NCBI RefSeq assembly: GCF_012062845.1
Contig: NZ_WWNB01000017.1
Span: 1 to 64,000 of the forward strand
From: Halomonas salinarum
GTDB taxonomy: Bacteria > Pseudomonadota > Gammaproteobacteria > Pseudomonadales > Halomonadaceae
Direction: 5' to 3'
DNA length: 64,000 bases
Part shown: positions 51,919 through 60,691 of the stretch, piece after piece
How positions within the stretch are numbered: position 1 is the stretch's first letter
How the letters are laid out: each line of letters begins with the position of its first letter
Program-made: the position numbers and the translations under genes
Notes under the pieces: generated by a model
What the model was told of the DNA's origin: nothing
Databases searched by the model: none
Seen by the model: the letters and a program-made list of their open reading frames with translations, nothing else

Positions 51919-53730
51919 ATGAGCGACGCTCGTCCCTCTCGTCTACCCGACGAGATCAGCCGACATGCATCCATGCATGCATTGCTGAACTGCATCATCA
52001 AGGAAGTGGCAATACCTAACGACACCCTGTCCTATCGCTTTCCCATCCGGCGCGAAGGCCTGCACGAACTGCGACATGGCATACCGCTTCTGATCGAGTG
52101 GTCGGCATCGCTTGCGCTGTTCGTTCTGGTGGACCGCCGCTCGGTCATCGGCAGCCATTTCTACCTTTCCGACGTCTATCTCTTAGAGGCTGAAGCCGCG
52201 GGGTGGCATGCTCCCTCATTGGCCGAGTTGATCGCCGCGCTGCTGGCACATTGCCAGTGGCATGACGGCAGGCTCAATCAGGCGCTGTGCGATCAGGTCG
52301 TGCAGAGCCAGGACGTCATGACCACGATCGTTGCCCATGCCGCGCAGCGGCCCCGGCTGCATCCGCTGACGGATTATCGTTGCAGTGAGCAGGGCCTATG
52401 GTTCGGCCACCCGAATCACCCCACCCCCAAGGCCAGGCACTGGCCGTCTCACCTGCTGCAGGACAGGCCCGCCTACGCGCCGGAATTCTGTGCCACTACG
52501 GCGCTGCATCAGTTTTCCTTTCCTGCGACAGGATTGAGTGTTCAGGCCAATCGCTTGCCTACCCCGGACGTGTTGGCGCAGGTGGCAGACCAGCGTCATG
52601 CCGAAGACGGCGATCGCGTCGTGCTCAGCATGCACCCGGTTCAGGCAGACCTTTTTCGCAAGGATGTCCGGGTAGCGGAGCAGATCAAGGACGGCATCAT
52701 CGGCGATCTTGGGCCGAGCGGGTGGCACGCCGCGCCGACCGCATCGATGCGCACCTGGTACATCGACGGTCATCCCTGGGTCCTCAAAGGGTCGCTGAAT
52801 GTGCGCATCACCAACTGCGTGCGCAAGAATGCCTGGTACGAGCTGGAAAGCACGCTGGTCATCGATCGCATCATGCATCGTCTCACCCAACAGCAAGATG
52901 CCGCGCTTCAGGCGCTGTGCGTGGCGCAGGAGCCGGCCACGGTGCACTGGACGCCGGTTGCGGGCGATGAGGCCGATCAGCGCTGGTTCCGCGAGCAGAC
53001 CGGCATGATCCTGCGCGAGAACTTCTGTCAGCGCTTCACGCCGCAGCGCTGCCTGCTCAGCGCCACGCTGTTCGCCCGCGATGCCCAGCTGGTACCGATG
53101 GTGCTTTCCTACATCAAGGCCCCGGGTTCTGAAGAGGCACAGCATGCACTGCCCGCGGAACGCCAGGTTCGGGAGTGGTTCCAGGCCTACCTGAAGACGC
53201 TGGTGGCCCCGGTCATGGGGCTGTTCTTTCGACACGGCATCGTCATGGAGCCCCACCTGCAAAATTGCGTACTGATCCACGAAGCGGGCATGCCCCGGCA
53301 GATGCTGTTGCGCGACTTCGAGGGGGTCAAGCTGACGAAGGACAAGGGCGTCGACTGGCTCGCGGGCGAATCACTGCCTGCCCGTGTCAGGGAGTCGATG
53401 ACCTATAGCCGTGAGCAGGGCTGGAACCGCATCGCCTATTGCCTGCTGGTCAATCATCTTGCCGAGGCGATTCTGGCGCTGAGCTGGCAGCGTCCGGTAC
53501 TTGGCGATGCGTTATGGCAAGACACCCTGGACGAGCTTCGCCGGGTGCGACAGACGCTGGGCGTCCCGGCCCCCGAGCTGGATGCGCTGCTGGCGGGGGG
53601 CGAGCTGCCCTGCAAGACCAACTTCACGCTGCGGCTGATGGCAAAGGCGGATCGCGAGGCTCAGTACGTGGCCTTGCCCAACCCGTGGCATGCCACCCAG
53701 GGCACGAGCCGGGAGGTGGCCTATGGCTGA
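51919..53730 (+). CDS. NIS siderophore synthetase, AcsD-like (IucA/IucC family)
   Basis: This 603-residue ATP-dependent synthetase couples a carboxylate such as citrate to an amine or alcohol. Family motifs are MHPVQADLF, TASMRTW (ATP site), KGSLNVRITNCVRKN, HLQNCVLIH and LLRDFEG. First in an operon with the order synthetase-decarboxylase-synthetase-aldolase-synthetase, it corresponds to AcsD of the achromobactin pathway, which joins citrate and serine. HPVQ replaces the commoner HPWQ seen in the other two synthetases here. The ATG at 51919 follows GGAGG at 5-base spacing. The next gene overlaps its stop by 8 bases. Confidence 0.85.
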   Translation: MSDARPSRLPDEISRHASMHALLNCIIKEVAIPNDTLSYRFPIRREGLHELRHGIPLLIEWSASLALFVLVDRRSVIGSHFYLSDVYLLEAEAAGWHAPSLAELIAALLAHCQWHDGRLNQALCDQVVQSQDVMTTIVAHAAQRPRLHPLTDYRCSEQGLWFGHPNHPTPKARHWPSHLLQDRPAYAPEFCATTALHQFSFPATGLSVQANRLPTPDVLAQVADQRHAEDGDRVVLSMHPVQADLFRKDVRVAEQIKDGIIGDLGPSGWHAAPTASMRTWYIDGHPWVLKGSLNVRITNCVRKNAWYELESTLVIDRIMHRLTQQQDAALQALCVAQEPATVHWTPVAGDEADQRWFREQTGMILRENFCQRFTPQRCLLSATLFARDAQLVPMVLSYIKAPGSEEAQHALPAERQVREWFQAYLKTLVAPVMGLFFRHGIVMEPHLQNCVLIHEAGMPRQMLLRDFEGVKLTKDKGVDWLAGESLPARVRESMTYSREQGWNRIAYCLLVNHLAEAILALSWQRPVLGDALWQDTLDELRRVRQTLGVPAPELDALLAGGELPCKTNFTLRLMAKADREAQYVALPNPWHATQGTSREVAYG

Positions 53731-55030
53731 GCCGCTCGCGATTCCCGAACGTATTCACAATGCCATCACGGCTCATCGGCAGGCGTGCGATGAGCCCATG
53801 GCGGCCTTCTTCTATGACTTGCCGGCGCTTTCCGCCCAGGGCCGAGCCTTGAAAGCGGCCTTGCCACCCGGCGTCGAGCTCTACTATGCGATCAAGGCCA
53901 ACAGCGAGGCGGCCATCATCGACACCCTGGCGCCTATCGTCGACGGGCTGGAGTTGTCGTCCGGTGGCGAGATCGAGCGGGCCTGCGCCTGTTCGACACC
54001 GCGCCCTTGGGTGCTCTCAGGCCCCGGCAAGCTGGATACCGACATGCGAGAGGCCATGATGCGAGGCGTCGAGGCCTTCCATGTCGAAAGCCTCGGTGAG
54101 GTGGAGCGCCTACAGGCGGTCGCGGCCTCACTGGATAGCCACCAGCCCGTGCTGCTGCGCATCAATCCCGCCTTGCCCGCGGAGTTCTCCAGCCGCCTGC
54201 GCATGGCCGGCACCGCCACGCCGTTCGGCATCGACGAGGCGCAGCTCGATGATGCGGTGCAAGCGGTGGACGCCGCCCCGAACCTCAGGCTGGTGGGCTT
54301 TCATGTTCACGCCATGTCGCACCAGGCCTGCGAGCGGCGACACCTGCGGCTGCTGGCCACCTATCTCAAGCGTTGGCCCCGCTGGCGAGCGCTGGCGACT
54401 GACCCTGAACGGGTCACCCAGCTCAACGTCGGGGGCGGCATCGGCGTCAACTATCGCCGGCCGTCCGAGCAGTTCGACTGGCCCTTTCTGTGCCAGGCCC
54501 TGCGGCGGCAACTGGCGGCGATGCCTGAGCCACCGCGGGTGCGCTTCGAGATCGGCCGCTTCCTGTCCGCCTTCTGTGGCTACTACGCGATCGAGGTGTT
54601 GGATACCAAGATCAGCCATGGCGAGGGCTTTCTGGTCTGTCGTGGCGGCACTCACCAGTTTCGCCTGCCCGCGGCCCAGGGGCACGACCATCCGGTCATT
54701 CACCTGCCCCGCGACCCCCAGCGGGCCGGTGAGGGCGAGCGCCGACCCTGGACCCTGGTCGGTCAGTTATGTACCCCCAAGGACGTGCTGAGTCGCCATC
54801 AGGAGCTGTCCGGCGTGGCGGTCGGCGACCTGCTGGTGCTGCCGTTGGCCGGCGCCTATGGCTACAACATCTCGCATGCGGACTTTCTTTGTCACCCGCG
54901 TCCCGAGCAGGTCTTTGTCAGCGACTCTAGTGATGCTCTCGACGCTCCCGGTGGTCTCGACGTACGCGGCTCCCCAAATCGCAGTGAACGCGAGTCGAAA
55001 CGCCAGCGACCCGCCGAGACAGTGAGGTGA
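53723..55030 (+). CDS. PLP-dependent decarboxylase of siderophore synthesis, AcsE/SbnH-like
   Basis: This 435-residue fold-type III PLP enzyme is of the ornithine/diaminopimelate decarboxylase group. The PLP lysine is K58 in YYAIKANSE. Other motifs are VGFHVHAMSHQ, LNVGGGIGVNY (phosphate binding), FEIGRFLSAFCGYY and CTPKDVLS (catalytic Cys). In achromobactin and staphyloferrin B synthesis such enzymes decarboxylate a citryl-amino acid to give an ethanolamine or diaminoethane unit. The C-terminal 30 residues are polar and unconserved. It lies between two synthetase genes. Confidence 0.85.
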   Translation: MAEPLAIPERIHNAITAHRQACDEPMAAFFYDLPALSAQGRALKAALPPGVELYYAIKANSEAAIIDTLAPIVDGLELSSGGEIERACACSTPRPWVLSGPGKLDTDMREAMMRGVEAFHVESLGEVERLQAVAASLDSHQPVLLRINPALPAEFSSRLRMAGTATPFGIDEAQLDDAVQAVDAAPNLRLVGFHVHAMSHQACERRHLRLLATYLKRWPRWRALATDPERVTQLNVGGGIGVNYRRPSEQFDWPFLCQALRRQLAAMPEPPRVRFEIGRFLSAFCGYYAIEVLDTKISHGEGFLVCRGGTHQFRLPAAQGHDHPVIHLPRDPQRAGEGERRPWTLVGQLCTPKDVLSRHQELSGVAVGDLLVLPLAGAYGYNISHADFLCHPRPEQVFVSDSSDALDAPGGLDVRGSPNRSERESKRQRPAETVR

Positions 55031-55076
55031 ACCATTGCGTGCGCCGACCCCTTTTCCCGGTATTGAAGGTATTCTC

Positions 55077-56972
55077 ATGTCATCCCATGAACGTGTCAGG
55101 CCGCTGGTCGCGGCCGGCGACGATAACGCCGATGCGTCGTCCACCATCGCTACGCCCTTTGCTCATGCCTCGGCCTGGCGTCATCACGCCCGTATCGAGC
55201 AACGTGTGGTCGGCCAGCTATTGCAGACCCTGCTCTACGAGGACGTGCTGCCCTATGAGACCGTCGCCGCGCCGGAGGCGGACGCCAGCGGCACTACGAT
55301 CTTTTCCCTGACGCTTGGCGAGCGTCGCTATCGGGTCAGCGGCTGGCAATGTCACAGCTTCCGGCTGATCCGCCTCGCGCATGCTTCTCTGATAGTCGAG
55401 GACAAGGAGGATATGCAGGCGTCGGTGAGCCTTGAGAAGTTCCTTGAAGACCTGGAGGTAGCGCTTGGTGATGGGGCGATCCAGCCCGGCTTCGTCAATG
55501 AGCTCACCCAGACCCTGATCAAGGACGTGCAATCATCGGCCTGGCCGCTGTCGCTTGACGAGGCCCCCCAGACGCTGAGCGCCGATGCTCTGGAGCAGTA
55601 CTTCACCGACGCGCACAGCTATCACCCCTGCTACAAGTCACGGCTCGGCTTCTCACTGCGCGACAACCAGCGCTACGGACCGGAGTTCGCCCAGCCGTTG
55701 AGGGTCGCCTGGCTGGCGGTGCCCAGGCACCTGGCGCATCGTGGCGCTGTCGGCGGCGAGGCGCTCGCCGAGCGGCTGGCCGACGAGGCCGGTCCGCGCG
55801 TGTTGGCGAGCCTTGATGACTACCTCGCCCGGCGCCAGCTGGCGCGTGACGAGGTGGTGTTGATGCCGGTGCACCCCTGGCAATGGGAGAACGCGCTGGT
55901 GGCAGCGCTCTACCCCGAGCTTGCCAGCGGCGAGATCGCCTGGCTCGGTGAGGGCGAGACGGTCTACACCGCCCAACAGTCGATTCGCACCCTGGCCCCA
56001 CAGGACACGCAGCGCCCCTATCTCAAGTTGGCGATGAACATCACCAACACCTCAAGCACACGCATTCTGGCGCGTCATACGGTCGCCAATGGGCCGATCA
56101 TCACCGAATGGCTGCAGCGGCTCATTGCGACCGACGAGGCGGCCAGGGCCGCGGGCTTCGTGATCCTTGGCGAGGTGGCCGGCGTGGCGCTGGACGAGCG
56201 CGCCTTCCCAGACAGGCGTTATCACGCGGTGTACGGCAAGGTCGGTGCCATCTGGCGTCAGAACATCGGTGCCTTCCTCGACGACGGCGAGCGAGCCGTT
56301 CCCTTCAACGGGCTGAGCCAGTTCACTCGCGACGCCGATGGGCTGCCTGCCAGTCCCTTCATCGCGCCCTGGGTCGAGCGCTACGGTCTGGACGCCTGGA
56401 CCCGGCAGCTGGTGCATGTCGCCACCTGGCCGATCATCCACCTGCTGTTCGCCGAAGGCGTGGGAATGGAGTCCCATGGCCAGAACATCGTGGTCATTCA
56501 TCGCGACGGTTGGCCACTACGGGTGGCGCTCAAGGACCTTCACGATGGTGTGCGCTTCAGTCCCGCGCACCTAGCTCGCCCCGAGCTGGCGCCGGCCCTG
56601 GAGCCCATACCCGAGCGCCATGCCGCCCTCAATCGCAACTCCTTCATCGTGACCGATGACCCGGAGGCGGTTCGCGACTACTCCTGCGACGCCTTCTTCT
56701 TCATCGCCCTGGCGGAAATGGCGATCTTCCTGCAGCGACATTTCGGACTGGACGAGTCCCACTTCTGGGCCATGGCGGCGGATGAGGTCAAGGCCTACCA
56801 GCGTGCCCATCCACAGCACGAGAGGCGTTATCGCTGTTTCGATGTTTTCCCCCCCCGCTGGGAAGTGGAAGCCCTGACCCGGCGTCGCCTCTTTGGTGAC
56901 GATGATCCCCAGGTCGAATATGTTCCCAATCCGTTGGCGGCCTTCGCGCCGGACGAGGAGGCCGCATGCTGA
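55077..56972 (+). CDS. NIS siderophore synthetase, AcsC-like (IucA/IucC family)
   Basis: This 631-residue synthetase is third in the operon. Motifs are MPVHPWQWEN, AQQSIRTLAP, YLKLAMNITNTSSTRIL, SHGQNIVVIHRDGWP and the C-terminal FhuF-like extension typical of IucC-type enzymes (HFWAMAADEVKAYQ). By position it matches AcsC of achromobactin, but its substrates cannot be read from sequence. I use the ATG at 55077, with GAAGGT upstream, rather than a TTG at 55035. Its stop overlaps the next gene by 7 bases. Confidence 0.85.
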   Translation: MSSHERVRPLVAAGDDNADASSTIATPFAHASAWRHHARIEQRVVGQLLQTLLYEDVLPYETVAAPEADASGTTIFSLTLGERRYRVSGWQCHSFRLIRLAHASLIVEDKEDMQASVSLEKFLEDLEVALGDGAIQPGFVNELTQTLIKDVQSSAWPLSLDEAPQTLSADALEQYFTDAHSYHPCYKSRLGFSLRDNQRYGPEFAQPLRVAWLAVPRHLAHRGAVGGEALAERLADEAGPRVLASLDDYLARRQLARDEVVLMPVHPWQWENALVAALYPELASGEIAWLGEGETVYTAQQSIRTLAPQDTQRPYLKLAMNITNTSSTRILARHTVANGPIITEWLQRLIATDEAARAAGFVILGEVAGVALDERAFPDRRYHAVYGKVGAIWRQNIGAFLDDGERAVPFNGLSQFTRDADGLPASPFIAPWVERYGLDAWTRQLVHVATWPIIHLLFAEGVGMESHGQNIVVIHRDGWPLRVALKDLHDGVRFSPAHLARPELAPALEPIPERHAALNRNSFIVTDDPEAVRDYSCDAFFFIALAEMAIFLQRHFGLDESHFWAMAADEVKAYQRAHPQHERRYRCFDVFPPRWEVEALTRRRLFGDDDPQVEYVPNPLAAFAPDEEAAC

Positions 56973-57781
56973 GGACCAACCGACTCAAGTGGGCGCTGGC
57001 CGAGGGGCGAGACGTCCACGGCATCATGGCCTCGATGCCGACCGCCGCCTCCATCGAACTGATCGCCGAGGCGGGCTTCGATTTCGTGGTGATCGACACC
57101 GAACACGTGCTGATCAACCCGGAAACCGTCGAGCACATGATCCGTACCGCCGAGGGCTATCGGCTGACGCCCCTGGTACGCGTGGCGGATGCCGACCCCA
57201 AGACCCTGTTGCGCCTTCTCGACGGCGGCGCTCAGGGCATCGTGCTGCCTAACGTGGAAGACGCCGCGACCCTCGAGCGCGCCATGGTCGCCTGCAAGTA
57301 CGCCCCGCAAGGTGAGCGCAGCCTCAATGCCGGGCGGCCCGGCGCCTTCGGCAAGGCCTCGCTCGCCGAGTACGTCGTCGAGGCCAACCGGGAGGTCATG
57401 ATGATCGCCATGATCGAGAGCCGCCAGGGCGTTGCCAACATCGAGGCGATCTGCGCGGTGCCGGGCCTCGACATGGTGCTGGAAGGGGCGGCGGATCTGT
57501 CCCAGTCGCTGGGCGTGACCTGGCAGCCCGAACACCCCGATGTCGTAAAGGCGCTGGAGCGGGTTCAGCGCGTGGCAAGCGAGCAGAAGGTGCCCTATTG
57601 CGCCTTCCTGCGTCACGCGGCGGCCAAGGCCCGCTGGCAGGCCCGTGGCGTTGGCGCCTTCATGCTCGGCGACGAGCGAGGCATCGCTTTTCGCGCCCTG
57701 CAGCGAGCGCTCGGCGAGGCTACGGCGCCGGTGGAGAGCGACGCGATGGCGTCGGTGGAAAGCGAGGGCGCCAATTCATGA
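56966..57781 (+). CDS. HpcH/HpaI-family aldolase, AcsB/SbnG-like
   Basis: This 271-residue class II aldolase-type protein has the family motifs FDFVVIDTEH (about 30-39), PLVRVAD, GAQGIVLPNVEDA, MMIAMIESRQGVANIEAI and VLEGAADLSQSLG. Its staphyloferrin B homologue SbnG is a citrate synthase that supplies citrate for siderophore assembly, and AcsB holds the same place in the achromobactin cluster, so this one probably provides citrate independent of the TCA cycle. It overlaps both neighbours (7 and 4 bases). Confidence 0.85.
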   Translation: MLRTNRLKWALAEGRDVHGIMASMPTAASIELIAEAGFDFVVIDTEHVLINPETVEHMIRTAEGYRLTPLVRVADADPKTLLRLLDGGAQGIVLPNVEDAATLERAMVACKYAPQGERSLNAGRPGAFGKASLAEYVVEANREVMMIAMIESRQGVANIEAICAVPGLDMVLEGAADLSQSLGVTWQPEHPDVVKALERVQRVASEQKVPYCAFLRHAAAKARWQARGVGAFMLGDERGIAFRALQRALGEATAPVESDAMASVESEGANS

Positions 57782-59847
57782 GTTCATCACTTGAAAAGGC
57801 ACCCGCTGTGTCTCGATCCAATACCGCTCACTGCGATACGTCTGCCGAGACGTCTGTTCCCGTTACCTCAATGGAGCGCACGACCATGAAATCTCCTGAT
57901 GCCAAGCGCCATGCCCAGGCGCAGATCATGCAATCGCTGGTGGATGGTCTGCTGGTCGAAGGCCTGCTGGATGACCTGGGGGCGAGCTGGCAGGACGCGC
58001 AAACAGCCGATGCCAGGCTTGCAGACCTGGCGGCTTTCCGCCCCTACCTCGGTGATAGTGAGACGTGCTTCTGGCAACTGCCACAGGATCAGCATCACGA
58101 CATCGTCATGCTGCTTTGCCCCGGCATCGCTCAGGCGTGGCAGAAAGTGCCTCACACCCCGGTGATCGTGCTGCATCACGAGAGTGGGGAGTGGACGTCC
58201 CTCGACCCCGTCGCCTTCATGCGATACGTCTTCGGCGCCGTCACCGGAGGCGACCAGCCGGCCCTGAGTCAGGGTCAGCGGGTTTTCCTCCAGGCCTTGG
58301 CAGACAGCCTCTGGCAGGCGGAGAGCTCCATGGATCATCGGGTAGAGACTCACGATCTTCCCTCGCGTGGCACGGCCGAGCACTTCGCGATCATGGAGCA
58401 GTGGGCCTCGCTGCTCGACCGGCCCTTTCATCCCACGGCGAAGGCCAAACAGGGCCTCGATGAGCCGGAATATCGCGCCTACATGGCCGAGTTCAATGCC
58501 CCCGTTACCTTGCGCTGGGTGGCGATGGCTCGCGACCGGGTGATGACCGGGGCCGGCGTCGATGAGGCCTGTCCCGCGCCGGTGCAGTGGCTTGTCAGTG
58601 AGGAGGAGCGTCGCGCGCTCGACGAGGAGATGGCCACGCGCGGCCTGGCCCACACTCACATTGCCATTCCCGTGCATCCCTGGCAGCACGACCACGCGCT
58701 TCCCCAGTGGCTGGATACGGCCTTCGCATCGGGTGACTGTGTCTCGCTGGATGCGGCCACGACGCCCTGGCTTGCGACCTCCTCGCTGCGCTCGCTGGCG
58801 CCGACCACGGCGAGCCCGCACTTCCTGAAGCTGCCCATGGCCATCCATTCGCTCGGCGCCTCGCGCTACCTGCCGGCGGTCAAGATGTTCAATGGCGATC
58901 TCAGTGCCCGCCTGCTGCACCAGGCCAGGCAGAAGGACACCCGGCTCGCTGAGGGGCTCTACCTGTGCGACGAGGCCAAGTGGTGGGCCTATATGCCGGA
59001 GGACGCGACCCTGTTCGACGAGGCCCCCCGGCATCTGTCCGCCATGGTACGCACCTATCCCCGTGCGCTGCTGGACGACCCGAGTGTGCGGCTGGTGCCC
59101 ATGGCCACGCTGGGCACGCCTTTGCCGGGGGACGAGCATCATGTGTTCGACGACTGGCTTGAGCAGCGTGGCCTGGCGGCGAATGCGTGCTCGGTGCAGG
59201 CGCTGTTCGGCGAGCTTTGCGAGACATTCTTCGACATCAACCTGCGCATGTTCCGGCTCGGCATGCTGGCGGAAGTGCATGGCCAGAATGCGGTGCTGGT
59301 GTTCAGAGACGGCCGCTGCCAAGGGCTACTCTTGCGCGACCACGACTCCCTGCGCATCTGCGTCGCGCACCTCGAGCACCACGGCATGCAGGACCCCGGC
59401 TACTGCATCAAGCCCGGCCACGCCAACACCCTGTATCACGATAGCCTCGAGGAACTACTGTTCTGGCTGCAGACGCTGGCCATCCAGGTCAATCTGCGCG
59501 CGATCATCGACAGTCTGGCGGATCACTACGCCTTGTCGCGCCATGTGCTGTGGCAGGAGATGGCGACGCGCCTCGAGGCCTGTATCGATGCGCTTCCCTT
59601 CGATGCGCATGATCGCGGCATGCTCAAGGTGGCGCTCTTTGAGCGGGAACAGTGGCCCTACAAGCGGCTCATCGCGCCGATCATCGAGCGTGCCGGTGGG
59701 CCCGGCAGCATGCCCTTCGGTACCAGCGCGACCTGCAACCCCTTCGTCAGGGTCAGGCAGTCGGCTGACGTCGCTTCAGGTGAGGCACTTGCCGATGAGC
59801 TATCTGAAGGTCTGTCTGAAGGGCTATCCGCCGAAGCGCTGTCCTAG
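57778..59847 (+). CDS. NIS siderophore synthetase, AcsA-like (IucA/IucC family)
   Basis: This 689-residue synthetase is last in the operon. Motifs are IPVHPWQHDH, TSSLRSLAPTTASPHFLKLP, HGQNAVLVFRDG and LLLRDHDSLR. The ATG at 57778 overlaps the aldolase stop as ATGA. The first 36 residues are Ser/Thr-rich and unlike the family; an internal ATG at 57886 with GGAG in front would give 653 residues. By order it is AcsA of achromobactin, the final condensing enzyme. The C-terminus ends in short repeats (ELSEGLSEGLSAEAL). A strong terminator follows. Confidence 0.85.
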   Translation: MSSSLEKAPAVSRSNTAHCDTSAETSVPVTSMERTTMKSPDAKRHAQAQIMQSLVDGLLVEGLLDDLGASWQDAQTADARLADLAAFRPYLGDSETCFWQLPQDQHHDIVMLLCPGIAQAWQKVPHTPVIVLHHESGEWTSLDPVAFMRYVFGAVTGGDQPALSQGQRVFLQALADSLWQAESSMDHRVETHDLPSRGTAEHFAIMEQWASLLDRPFHPTAKAKQGLDEPEYRAYMAEFNAPVTLRWVAMARDRVMTGAGVDEACPAPVQWLVSEEERRALDEEMATRGLAHTHIAIPVHPWQHDHALPQWLDTAFASGDCVSLDAATTPWLATSSLRSLAPTTASPHFLKLPMAIHSLGASRYLPAVKMFNGDLSARLLHQARQKDTRLAEGLYLCDEAKWWAYMPEDATLFDEAPRHLSAMVRTYPRALLDDPSVRLVPMATLGTPLPGDEHHVFDDWLEQRGLAANACSVQALFGELCETFFDINLRMFRLGMLAEVHGQNAVLVFRDGRCQGLLLRDHDSLRICVAHLEHHGMQDPGYCIKPGHANTLYHDSLEELLFWLQTLAIQVNLRAIIDSLADHYALSRHVLWQEMATRLEACIDALPFDAHDRGMLKVALFEREQWPYKRLIAPIIERAGGPGSMPFGTSATCNPFVRVRQSADVASGEALADELSEGLSEGLSAEALS

Positions 59848-59890
59848 GGACTGACCCTGGGCTGAGGTAATCCACGCCCAAGCCTGAGAC

Positions 59891-59928
59891 GCACACCGCC
59901 CGACACCTCGTCGGGCGGTGTGCTTTTT
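59891..59928 (+). terminator. Strong intrinsic terminator of the siderophore operon
   Basis: GCACACCGCCCGA (59891-59903) and TCGGGCGGTGTGC (59911-59923) form a perfect 13-bp stem with a 7-base loop, followed by TTTTT. It lies between the siderophore operon and the converging RraA-like gene. Confidence 0.88.
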
Positions 59929-59953
59929 GGGTAAATGTTAGGCGGCGGCGCCC

Positions 59954-60577
59954 TCAGCGGAACCACTCGGGGAAGTCGGCGGCCAAGGCACGGCGCTTCT
60001 CTTCCTCCTGGACCTGCTTGGCCTCGGCGGCCTCGGCCAGGGCGTCGGCGCGATGCGGCGGGACCACGAAAAGACCGTCATCGTCGCCGAGCACCAGGTC
60101 GCCGGGGCTGATCACGGTGCCGTCGATGGCGACCGGGACGTTGATCTCGCCTTCGAGTTCCAGCGCCCGGGTGGTCAGGGGGCTGGTCGTCCGCGCATAG
60201 GTGGGCAGGGGCAGCCGGGACAGGGCATCGTGGTCGGTGATGGCGCCGTTGGTGATGATGCCGGCGAGCTGCTTGCGCAGGGCCGCATAGGCACGAAACT
60301 CGCCCCAGCAGGCCCGGTGGTGGTCGCCAGACACGTCGATGACCAGCACATCGCCGGGGCAGGCCAGCTTCAGCGCTTCTTTGATGATGCTGCCGTCCAG
60401 GTGGGGAATCCTGACCGTCAGGGCCGTGCCAAGCAGCCGCGTGGGGCGCACGAGAGGAGAAAGCGAGGTGATGGCACCGAAATCGGTGAAGTGCCCCAGG
60501 GTGGAGGTGGCGAGGGCTTGATAGCGCTGGCGTTGTTGCGCTGTGACGGTGTCCTGGCGGGGGACGATATGAAACAT
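59954..60577 (-). CDS. RraA-like protein with altered active site
   Basis: This 207-residue member of the RraA/HMG-CHA aldolase-like family shows LGTALTVRIPHLDG, PGDVLVIDVSG, WGEFRAYAAL and GIITNGAITDHDAL. Class II HMG/CHA aldolases have an R-D pair in the last motif (G-x-x-R-D); here residues 111-115 are GAITD, so the Arg is replaced by Thr114. The aldolase reaction is therefore doubtful. It starts at the ATG at 60577 behind AAGGAG. It lies between the siderophore operon and the importer genes, with no known role in siderophore use. Confidence 0.75.
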   Translation of the reverse strand: MFHIVPRQDTVTAQQRQRYQALATSTLGHFTDFGAITSLSPLVRPTRLLGTALTVRIPHLDGSIIKEALKLACPGDVLVIDVSGDHHRACWGEFRAYAALRKQLAGIITNGAITDHDALSRLPLPTYARTTSPLTTRALELEGEINVPVAIDGTVISPGDLVLGDDDGLFVVPPHRADALAEAAEAKQVQEEEKRRALAADFPEWFR

Positions 60578-60691
60578 CGGCACTCCTTGCGCTGCTGTGG
60601 GTAATGGAAAGCAATACCTTCCGGCCGTGGCAAAAGACCCTCGCTTCGCCTCGTTCCCGGTGCCCGTTAACGGTGTCTCAGTGACGGAGTC

